From contig CACZHN010000025.1 in NCBI GenBank assembly GCA_902780985.1, positions 1 to 19,818 of the forward strand: DNA of 19,818 nucleotides. The letters are read 5' to 3'. The first letter of the stretch is position 1. Each line of letters opens with the position of its first letter. The stretch comes from an uncultured Lachnospiraceae bacterium (GTDB taxonomy: Bacteria > Bacillota_A > Clostridia > Lachnospirales > Lachnospiraceae). The position numbers and the translations under genes are program-made. This document shows positions 1 to 7,400 of the stretch, one piece after another. The notes below the pieces were generated by a model. That model saw only the letters and a list, made by a program, of their open reading frames with translations. It searched no databases and was not told where the DNA came from.

Positions 1-1034
1 CAGACAGGTAAGGAGATTCAGTTCTTCGGTGCAAGAGCTAACCTTGCTAAGTGTCTTCTGTACGCTATCAACGGTGGTGTGGATGCCAAGTCAAAGGTTC
101 AGGTAGGACCGGCTGCAAGACCTATCACCTCAGAATATCTGGATTACGATGAAGTTATTGAGAGATTTGAGTTTATGCTGGACTGGCTCGCAGGCCTCTA
201 TGTAAATATCCTCAATCTCATACATTATATGCATGATAAGTATTACTATGAAGCAGCTGAGATGGCTCTTATAGATACAGATGTACGCCGTACATTTGCA
301 ACAGGTATAGCAGGGTTCTCACATGTTATCGATTCACTTTCTGCTATCAAGTACGCAAAGGTTAAGGTTATCCGTGATGAGGACGGCTTCGCTGTTGACT
401 ATGCGGTAGAGGGTGATTTCCCTAAGTACGGAAATGATGATGACAGAGCTGACAGCATCGGCGTATGGCTTCTGAAGACCTTCCTTGATGATATCAAGAA
501 GAGACATACATATCGTAACTCAGAGCCTACAACATCTATTCTTACCATTACATCAAATGTTGTATACGGTAAGTTTACAGGTAACATGCCGGATGGAAGA
601 AGAGCATGGACTCCACTTGCACCTGGTGCAAACCCAAGCTACGGTGCTGAGAAGTCAGGACTTCTTGCTTCACTTAACTCAAGAAGTCAGGACTTCTTGC
701 TTCACTTAACTCTGTTGCAAAGATTCCTTATGTATGGGCACTTGACGGTATATCAAACACCCAGTCTATGAATCCTTCTGCACTTGGTAATACAGAAGAC
801 GAGAGAGTAGATAATCTTGTAAATGCAATGGACGGATATTTTGATCAGGGAGCACATCACCTGAATGTAAATGTATTCAGCCGTGATACACTTCTTGATA
901 TTATGGAGCATCCTGAGAAGCCGGAATATGCTAACTTTACTATCCGTGTTTCAGGTTATGCGGTTAAGTTCATCAACCTTACAAGAGAGCAGCAGCTCGA
1001 TGTAATCAACAGAACTTTCCACGAAAGTCTGTAA
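1..1034 (+). pseudogene. pflB: Pyruvate formate-lyase (formate acetyltransferase), C-terminal part, frameshifted
   Basis: The enzyme cleaves pyruvate with CoA to acetyl-CoA and formate by a glycyl-radical mechanism in the anaerobic cytosol. The reading frame is open from base 1, so the N-terminal part, including the active-site Cys-Cys pair expected about ten residues upstream, lies outside the window. Visible family blocks are [46 protein letters not shown], [10 protein letters not shown] and PDGRRAW. After ASLNS a near-exact 32-bp repeat (650-712) shifts the frame by two. The first frame then ends at TGA 769-771, while the true continuation (SVAKIPY..., [14 protein letters not shown], then the radical loop RVSGYAV with the glycine codon at 954-956) runs in another frame to the stop at 1032-1034. 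Removing 32 bp restores a normal protein, so this is either a recent mutation or an assembly error. Family identity is very secure; the pseudogene status is not. Confidence 0.93.
650..712 (+). repeat. 32-bp-period tandem duplication inside pflB
   Basis: Bases 650-680 recur exactly at 682-712, an offset of 32 with a single intervening base (681). Because 32 is not a multiple of three, the second copy puts pflB out of frame. Each copy begins AGAAGTCAGGACTTC and contains a short internal palindrome, AGAAGTC/GACTTCT, which could favour slippage or confuse an assembler. Confidence 0.95.
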
Positions 1035-1051
1035 AGCGATTAAGATTTGTT

Positions 1052-1086
1052 ATCCCTGTCGGAAATGTTCCGGCAGGGATTTTATT
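1052..1086 (+). terminator. Rho-independent terminator of pflB
   Basis: A 13-bp stem (1052-1064 with 1068-1080, one T-G wobble) closes a three-base ATG loop and is followed by TTTATTTT. It lies 17 bp after the pflB stop. Confidence 0.9.
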
Positions 1087-1113
1087 TTATCATATGACGT
1101 TTTGCACCTTCAA

Positions 1114-1142
1114 TTGTTAAGGTTTCTTATATATGATATACT
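1114..1142 (+). promoter_or_regulatory. Sigma-A type promoter of pflA
   Basis: TTGTTA (1114-1119) and TATACT (1137-1142) are separated by exactly 17 bp. Start of transcription is expected near 1149, giving a leader of about 47 bases. With the terminator just upstream, this lets pflA be transcribed independently of pflB. Confidence 0.72.
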
Positions 1143-1195
1143 TAACAGGCGTTGGTTTTAGACGAGTCGATGCATCGGATTGGAGGCTGTATCCA

Positions 1196-1990
1196 ATGGA
1201 AGAAATGAAAGATAAAAAGAATATAAAAGGCTACATCCATTCAACCGAGAGCTTTGGTGCGGTTGACGGACCGGGGATAAGATTTATAGTTTTCCTTCAG
1301 GGCTGTAATATGAGATGTAAATACTGCCATAATCCGGAAACCTGGGCTGTGCCGGAGGGAGAGGAATCAATAGAGCATCTGCGTTCCTGCGGAGTCAGGG
1401 TTGAGTTGAAAACTCCGGAGGAAATACTGACTCAGGCACTGAGATATAAGCCGTACTGGAAGAACGGAGGAGGAATAACCGTGAGCGGTGGTGAAGCATT
1501 GCTTCAGATAGATTTCGTGACGGAACTGTTCAGACTCGCGAAGGAGGCAGGTGTTAATACGTGCCTTGATACATCGGGAAATCCTTTTACGCGGGAGGGA
1601 GAATTCTTTGAGAAGTTTCAGAAGCTATGTGATGTTACGGATCTCTTCATGCTGGACATAAAGCAGATAGATGATGAAAAGCATAAGGAACTTACGGGAT
1701 TTACCAATAAGAACATTCTTGATATGGCCGGGTATCTGTCGGATATAGGCAAGGATATGTGGATAAGACATGTGCTTGTTCCGGGAATAACTACAGATGA
1801 AACAGATCTGAGACGTCTGGCAGAGTTTATACAGACGCTTAAGACTGTTAAGAAAGTGGAAGTTCTACCATATCATAAGATGGGCATTCCTGAATATGAG
1901 AGACTTGGAATACCGTACAGACTTCCTGATACGGAGCCGCCGACAAAAGAATGCCTGGATATGGCGAAAGCTATTCTTGGAGCAAAGTGA
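1196..1990 (+). CDS. pflA: Pyruvate formate-lyase-activating enzyme (radical SAM)
   Basis: This radical SAM enzyme installs the glycyl radical on pyruvate formate-lyase using S-adenosylmethionine and a [4Fe-4S] cluster. With the chosen start the protein has 264 residues, close to the family size. The hallmark GYIHS-ESFGAVDGPGIRF is at residues 12-30, followed by the cluster motif C37-N-M-R-C41-K-Y-C44. GGGITVSGGEAL, CLDTSGN, DLFMLDIK and HVLVPGITTDE follow in the usual order. A short extra segment after NPETWAV (EGEESIEHLRSCG) makes it slightly longer than the E. coli protein. The start at ATG 1196 was chosen because GGAGG (1182-1186) sits nine bases upstream; the frame is open from 1133, but an ATG there would overlap the promoter -10. 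It lies downstream of pflB, as is common, but has its own promoter. Confidence 0.96.
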   Translation: MEEMKDKKNIKGYIHSTESFGAVDGPGIRFIVFLQGCNMRCKYCHNPETWAVPEGEESIEHLRSCGVRVELKTPEEILTQALRYKPYWKNGGGITVSGGEALLQIDFVTELFRLAKEAGVNTCLDTSGNPFTREGEFFEKFQKLCDVTDLFMLDIKQIDDEKHKELTGFTNKNILDMAGYLSDIGKDMWIRHVLVPGITTDETDLRRLAEFIQTLKTVKKVEVLPYHKMGIPEYERLGIPYRLPDTEPPTKECLDMAKAILGAK

Positions 1991-2036
1991 TAATTCCTTA
2001 TTCAAAAACAGAAGTTTGATATATTTAACTTAGTAG

Positions 2037-2065
2037 TTGTTTAATACAAGAGATTAATGTATAAT
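2037..2065 (+). promoter_or_regulatory. Strong sigma-A promoter of fba
   Basis: TTGTTT (2037-2042), a 17-bp spacer and a perfect TATAAT (2060-2065). Transcription should start near 2072, within the left arm of the hairpin at 2069-2093. Confidence 0.8.
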
Positions 2066-2068
2066 ATT

Positions 2069-2100
2069 AGTCGCTGAGTTTTGCTCAGCGACTTTTCTTA
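2069..2100 (+). terminator. Hairpin: pflA terminator and 5' end of fba mRNA
   Basis: A perfect 10-bp stem, AGTCGCTGAG (2069-2078) with CTCAGCGACT (2084-2093), has a TTTTG loop and is followed by TTTTCTTA. It is placed to terminate pflA transcripts, but it also lies just after the fba -10 box, so it would form the extreme 5' end of the fba message. Confidence 0.8.
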
Positions 2101-2136
2101 ATTGATTTACAATTTTATATATGGAGGTATTCTATA

Positions 2137-3000
2137 ATGTTAGTATCTGCAACAGAGATGCTGAAGAAGGCAGTTGAGGGACATTATGCCGTAGCTCAGT
2201 TCAACATTAACAACCTTGAGTGGACAAAGTCGGTTCTTCTTGAGTGTGAGGAACTCAAGACACCTGTTATCCTTGGAGTTTCAGAGGGTGCAGGAAAGTA
2301 CATGACAGGATTTAAGACAGTAGCAGCCATGGTTAAGGCTATGGATGAGTCACTTGGAATTACAGTTCCTGTAGCTCTTCACCTTGATCACGGTTCATAC
2401 GAAGGTGCAAAGGCTTGTATCGAAGCAGGCTTCACATCAATCATGTTCGATGGTTCATCACTTCCGCTTGAAGAGAACATCGAGAAGACAAAGGAACTCA
2501 TCGCTATCTGCAGAGAGAAGGGAATCTCTCTTGAGGCAGAAGTTGGTGGTATCGGCGGCGAGGAAGACGGCGTTGTTTCTACAGGTGAGTGTGCTGATCC
2601 TGCTGAGTGTAAGCAGATCAACGATCTCGGCGTAGATATGCTTGCTTGCGGTATCGGTAATATACATGGTAAGTATCCTGATAACTGGGCAGGTCTTCAG
2701 TTCCAGGTTCTTGAGCAGATCAAGGCTGTAACAGGAGATACACCACTCGTACTTCATGGTGGTTCAGGAATTCCTGACGAGCAGATCAAGAAGGCAATCG
2801 ACATGGGCGTTGCTAAGGTTAACGTTAACACAGAGTGCCAGCTTGTATTCGCAGCTGCTACACGTAAGTACATCGAGGAAGGCAAGGATCAGCAGGGTAA
2901 GGGTTATGACCCACGTAAGCTTCTTGCTCCTGGTGCACAGGCTATCAGAGATGAAGTTAAGGATAGAGTTGCAGTATTCGGTTCAGCTAACAAGGCGTGA
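2137..3000 (+). CDS. fba: Class II fructose-1,6-bisphosphate aldolase
   Basis: The protein reversibly cleaves fructose-1,6-bisphosphate to dihydroxyacetone phosphate and glyceraldehyde-3-phosphate in glycolysis and gluconeogenesis. Its 287 residues match the Gram-positive class IIB length. Visible catalytic features are LHLDHGS (catalytic D84, zinc ligand H85), E135 in LEAEVGGIGG, GNIHGKYP (zinc ligand H177) and LHGGSGIPDEQIKKAI (zinc ligand H207 and the phosphate-binding loop). GGAGG at 2123-2127 lies nine bases before the ATG. Codon choice is strongly biased (AAG, CTT, GTT, ACA), as expected of a highly expressed gene. It is a single-gene transcription unit with a strong promoter upstream and a strong terminator downstream. 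Confidence 0.97.
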   Translation: MLVSATEMLKKAVEGHYAVAQFNINNLEWTKSVLLECEELKTPVILGVSEGAGKYMTGFKTVAAMVKAMDESLGITVPVALHLDHGSYEGAKACIEAGFTSIMFDGSSLPLEENIEKTKELIAICREKGISLEAEVGGIGGEEDGVVSTGECADPAECKQINDLGVDMLACGIGNIHGKYPDNWAGLQFQVLEQIKAVTGDTPLVLHGGSGIPDEQIKKAIDMGVAKVNVNTECQLVFAAATRKYIEEGKDQQGKGYDPRKLLAPGAQAIRDEVKDRVAVFGSANKA

Positions 3001-3016
3001 ATATAAAACTTCTAAG

Positions 3017-3052
3017 GCTCTGTATCGGATTTCCGATACAGAGCTTTTTTGT
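3017..3052 (+). terminator. Rho-independent terminator of fba
   Basis: A perfect 12-bp stem (3017-3028 with 3033-3044) closes an ATTT loop and is followed by a run of six T. It begins 16 bp after the fba stop. Confidence 0.93.
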
Positions 3053-3064
3053 TTGCTGATTAAA

Positions 3065-3073
3065 TGATATAAT
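3065..3073 (+). promoter_or_regulatory. Extended -10 promoter of the phosphoesterase gene
   Basis: TGATATAAT is an extended -10 element (TGn plus a perfect TATAAT at 3068-3073). No good -35 is visible; the expected position falls in the T-run of the fba terminator, which fits extended -10 promoters that do not need one. Confidence 0.6.
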
Positions 3074-3107
3074 CAGTTAACGAGAGTTTTTTATAATGGA
3101 GTAGTTT

Positions 3108-4202
3108 ATGTGGCTTATAATATTCGGCATATCAATAGCGGCAGTGATAGCGGGTCTCATCTATATGATATCTGCATTAAGTAAGTTCCCGGGGATTCAG
3201 AAGATATCCAAGGGAAGGAAGCTGATAGGATGGCCTGTTTCATTTCTTATTATTGCAGCAGGTCTTGTGATTATGGGTTATTTTACATCGCCTATAAATG
3301 CAGCCGTTGCATTTCTTAATCTTATCCTTTTTATGCTGATATTTGCACTGATTGCAAAGATAATAAAGAAGAAAAGTGCGAGGTTTTATTGGCAGGGATG
3401 GCTGCCGATTATAGCATGTGCGATATATCTGGGCATAGCTTATTTCCTCTGTGTAAATGTTTGGAAAACCGACTATACCCTGTCAACAGATAAAGAGCTC
3501 GGAACGCTCAGAGCAGCTGTTTTTGCGGATTCACATCTGGGAACAACCTTTGATGGTGAAGGATTTGAGAAACATCTTCAGGATATTCAGGCACAGAATC
3601 CGGACATACTTCTGATTCCCGGTGATTTTGTAGACGATGGTACTACTAAAGAAGATATGATAAAGGCCTGTGAGGCACTGGGGCATTTCAGCTGTAAATA
3701 TGGCGTGTATTTTTCTTATGGAAATCATGACAGAGGCTATTACAGGAATGAGGAAAGCGATTTCATGGAAGAGGACCTTATCAGAGAACTTGAGAAAAAC
3801 GGTGTACATATTCTGAAGGATGAGTATGAACTTATCGATGATAGGTTTTATGTTGTGGGCAGAGAAGATGCAGGCGTAGAGAGCCGCATGAGTGCAGAAG
3901 AACTGATAGGCGGGATACCTGATAAGGATAAATACATAATAGTGATGGATCATCAGCCGAATGATTATACGAAGGAGGCGGCTACGGACGCAGATCTGGT
4001 ACTGTCAGGACATACCCATGGCGGGCAGATGATACCGATTACATATATCGGAGAATGGTTTGGAGTTAATGACAGAACCTACGGTTATGAGAATAGAGAA
4101 GGAACGGACTTTATAGTGACTTCCGGCATATCGGACTGGGAGATAGTATTCAAGTCAGGAACCAAATCAGAATATCTCATGATAACAATCGATGGAAAAT
4201 AA
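3108..4202 (+). CDS. Membrane-anchored calcineurin-like metallophosphoesterase (YkuE-like)
   Basis: The 364-residue protein has four predicted membrane helices (about residues 2-24, 39-59, 62-86 and 98-119) and then a metallophosphoesterase domain. The two-metal motifs are all present: D141-S-H143, GD173FVDD, GN206H207D, H282 in MDHQP, and GH302TH304GG. The positively charged loops after helices 1 and 3 suggest that the catalytic domain faces outside; this is inference from the positive-inside rule. Related proteins act on phosphodiesters or phospholipid-type substrates at the envelope, but the substrate cannot be read from sequence. GGAG (3098-3101) lies six bases before the ATG. It stands alone, between the fba terminator and the adhesin leader. 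Confidence 0.9.
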   Translation: MWLIIFGISIAAVIAGLIYMISALSKFPGIQKISKGRKLIGWPVSFLIIAAGLVIMGYFTSPINAAVAFLNLILFMLIFALIAKIIKKKSARFYWQGWLPIIACAIYLGIAYFLCVNVWKTDYTLSTDKELGTLRAAVFADSHLGTTFDGEGFEKHLQDIQAQNPDILLIPGDFVDDGTTKEDMIKACEALGHFSCKYGVYFSYGNHDRGYYRNEESDFMEEDLIRELEKNGVHILKDEYELIDDRFYVVGREDAGVESRMSAEELIGGIPDKDKYIIVMDHQPNDYTKEAATDADLVLSGHTHGGQMIPITYIGEWFGVNDRTYGYENREGTDFIVTSGISDWEIVFKSGTKSEYLMITIDGK

Positions 4203-4212
4203 CATTCTTGGG

Positions 4213-4256
4213 AAACGGCGTTTTGGACTGGTAAAAGTTCATAACGCCGTTTGTGC
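4213..4256 (+). terminator. Possible terminator after the phosphoesterase gene
   Basis: The inverted repeat AAACGGCGTT (4213-4222) / AACGCCGTTT (4243-4252) starts 10 bp after the stop codon. The 20-base loop is long and the following T-run is poor (TTTGTGC after the stem), so termination may be weak. It is the only candidate in the 255-bp gap before the adhesin. Confidence 0.45.
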
Positions 4257-4311
4257 ATTTCGTACATTTAGTTTTATACAACGATTCAATCGCAATTTTT
4301 GGTAAAATTGT

Positions 4312-4353
4312 GACAATTTATGGATATTATTTATGAAAAATGTATATTATAAT
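4312..4353 (+). promoter_or_regulatory. Adhesin promoter region
   Basis: Two -10-like hexamers are visible: a perfect TATAAT at 4348-4353, without a convincing -35, and TATTAT at 4325-4330. The second lies 13 bp after GACAA (4312-4316), the same spacing seen for the TACAA boxes ahead of the two other promoters of this module. Which one is used cannot be decided from sequence. The leader to the ATG at 4458 is about 100-130 bases. It contains the palindrome GGTTAACC (4393-4400), repeated in part as GTTAAC at 4401-4406, and a 7-bp inverted repeat TAACGGT (4364-4370) / ACCGTTA (4398-4404). Confidence 0.4.
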
Positions 4354-4457
4354 GCCATAAAGGTAACGGTCGTAATCCGAAAAGTTTTTTGGGGTTAACC
4401 GTTAACTCACACACACTATTTTATCTAAAAACTTAAGAGAGAGAGGAAAACCATTGT

Positions 4458-7400
4458 ATGAAGCTGAGAAGAAAATTGAAACATTTTCTGGCACTACTTC
4501 TAGTTTTTGTGATGACTCTGACCAATTGGAACGGAGTCGGTACTGTCGTACATGCGGCAGCAGGTGAGTCGGAGCTGGTTGACAGAGCGGAAAATGTCAA
4601 AGTTACTTATGCGATCAACCATTCGAACGGAGATCAGACATTATATCCGTGGGAAGGCAGCGAACTTCCGGTAGTAACCTACGGAGATACTCTGTATTTT
4701 GAATTGGCCTGGAACTTTGTTAACGGGGATAATACGGTCAGTACAGCTGACGTATTTACGTATACACTCCCGGATCTGGTAAAAGTTGCCGATGTCAAAG
4801 AGCACTCAATTCTGGATACCAATAATACTGTTGTTGGTAAATACTCCATAACAAACAATACCATAAAGGTACATTATACCGATGATAAATTCTGCGGAAG
4901 AGATAACAAGAACAGTTATATCACTTTCCAGGGTTCCATTAATATGAATAAAAATAAGACGCAGGACCCGGCTGATGTGGAAGTTATATTCCCGAATGCG
5001 ACTAAAATGACATTTAAGATGAAGCCTTCGGATATTGAAAGCGAGATCTATGTTCATAAAATGGTATACAGCGTTGATCCGTCACGTGTGCCTGCGGGAA
5101 CACCGGATGCGGATAAAAACTACATCTACAGATCAAAGATTAGATTTACATCAAAAGGAAATAATGATGAGATCGTATTCGATGATGAGATGTGGCCGGG
5201 TATGACACTGTATTCCGATCCTGTATTTTACAGTGATGTAGATCTGGAAAATGAGATAACAGGAGTAGATTACGGATTACAGTATACACTTCCGGGCGGA
5301 ACCACAATTCATGCAAAGATACCTCATATGGGAAATCTTGATCAGATCTGGGTTTCATATCTTGTAAAGATCGATCCTGCTATGTATAGCATGGACACTG
5401 CAAATGAGTATTTAAAGGACCATGATCCGAAAGAATACTATCCGAACAGAAAATACACAGGTAAGGTTTCGAATAAAGCTACAGTAACCAGTAAGGATGA
5501 TCCGGTAGGATATCATTCCTGGGGAAGCGTATATACAATAGGCGGAGGAATTGACAAGTGGGCAAATCCTTCCAATCATAAAACCGATGAAGGAAAACTG
5601 AATTGGGAAATAACTCTTAACAGTATAAAAAGACCGAATTACAGTGAGGGATATCTTATCGATATTCTTCCTCCGAATGTTTCTTTAGTAAATGATAAGG
5701 TTGATCCGGTTGTAGTAAGAGATGTCAATACTTACAATATCATAGAAGATGCGGTAGATATTAAAGTGACTTCGCTGGATGATGGATCAACACAGGTAAG
5801 ATATGATTTCAAAGAAAACCTTTTAAAGCATCTTAAAACATCAGAAGAGACCAAAGCGGTAATTATATACTATACAAAGATCGACAGACAGGAAGAAGCT
5901 TCAAAGACATATACGAATAAAGCAAGCGTATATTATAACAAGGGCACAGATCCTGTAATGGAGGTTGAGGCTTCCGATACATATATAAAGCCGAATGCAC
6001 TTGAAAAAGATCATAATTACACTCGTATCACAGCACCGAATGCAGAGTTTACCGTAGAAGTTAACTCAGCAGCTCTGGATCTTGACCCGGATGTGGAGGA
6101 TCTTATCCTTGAAGATACCATGAGTGACTCATACAGTCTGGTAGTTGATTCGGTATTAATTAACGGTGAAAAACCGGAGAAAGGCGTATTCGAGTACATT
6201 CCTGAAAGCAGGCTGATGAGATTCAACCTGAAGGACAGTACAGCATATAAGATCGAGTATGAAGCAAGAGTTACATTGAAAAAGGACTCTGCACTGACAT
6301 CAGGTACAGACGGAAACAGTAAAAATGATGTAAAGCTTTATGCGGTTAAGCCGGGAACTTACAGTGAAAAAATAAGTCATTCTTTTGATTCGGTGGTGTT
6401 CTCAAGTTCAGCAGGTGCATCTTCCGATGAGAAAGCAACACTTAATATTACAAAGTACAAAGAGGGAGAGATAAGTACAGTCTTAAACGGTGCTGAATTC
6501 ACTCTTACAAAGATGAACGGTACTTCGGATGTAACTGCTTCCACTCAGACAGTTAAAGCCGTAACCGGCGGAGATGACGGAACAGGTGAAGCCGGAACAG
6601 CAGTTTTCGGTGGACTTGAAAGAGGAGTGGTATACATGCTGGAGGAGACAAAGGCACCGGAGAATTATGTTCTCGACAGCACTCCTAAATTCTATGCTTT
6701 TGCTAAAGCAGGAACGACGCTTCCAAGTACTATAACTTATGAGAATAAGAGTTACACACTTAACTCTGTTGATGACAGTAAATCTATAAATGACGATTAC
6801 ATTTCAAATGCAAGAAAGACTGCAGACCTTGAAGTTGCGAAGAGCGTAGTTGATACAGACGGTAAGAGCATTGCAAATAGCGGATCATTTGAGGTAACAC
6901 TTAAGGATTCAAAGGGCGGTTATCTGGATGCCAACGGCGGATTTACAGCAGATGCCGATACAGCGGTTTATAAGACTGTAACAACTTCCGCATCATGCAA
7001 GTTTGAGAATCTTCCTATAGGAGAAGAGTATACTGTAGTTGAGAAGACACCTGCAGCATCAATTAAAGGATATTCATATACCGGTAATGATGCGGGTGCG
7101 GTAACTATAGCAGAGTCAGACAATAAAGTAACTGTTACAAACAATTATTCAAGAGATGAAGGAACACTTGTTCTTGAGAAGACATTCGTGAACGAGCCTT
7201 CAAAGCTTACGGAAGCTAATATTACATTTACTGTAACAGGTCCGGCAGCCTTCAACGGCGGTCAGGCTGCAACAGTCACCTACGATCAGTTTACAAACGG
7301 CACATATTCATTCGGTAAAGTGCCTGTAGGTGATTATACGGTTACAGAGTTTATCGCAGACAGCGAGAAGACAGTAACAGACGGAAATGTAACATACACT

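Noticed and set aside
1133..1195. Longer pflA reading frame starting at ATG 1133
   Set aside because: This start lies on the promoter -10 (1137-1142) and has no ribosome site; the extra 21 residues do not resemble the family. ATG 1196 has GGAGG at ideal spacing.
4361..4410. Possible c-di-GMP or other riboswitch in the adhesin leader
   Set aside because: The expected conserved cores of known classes are not visible; only short palindromes are present.
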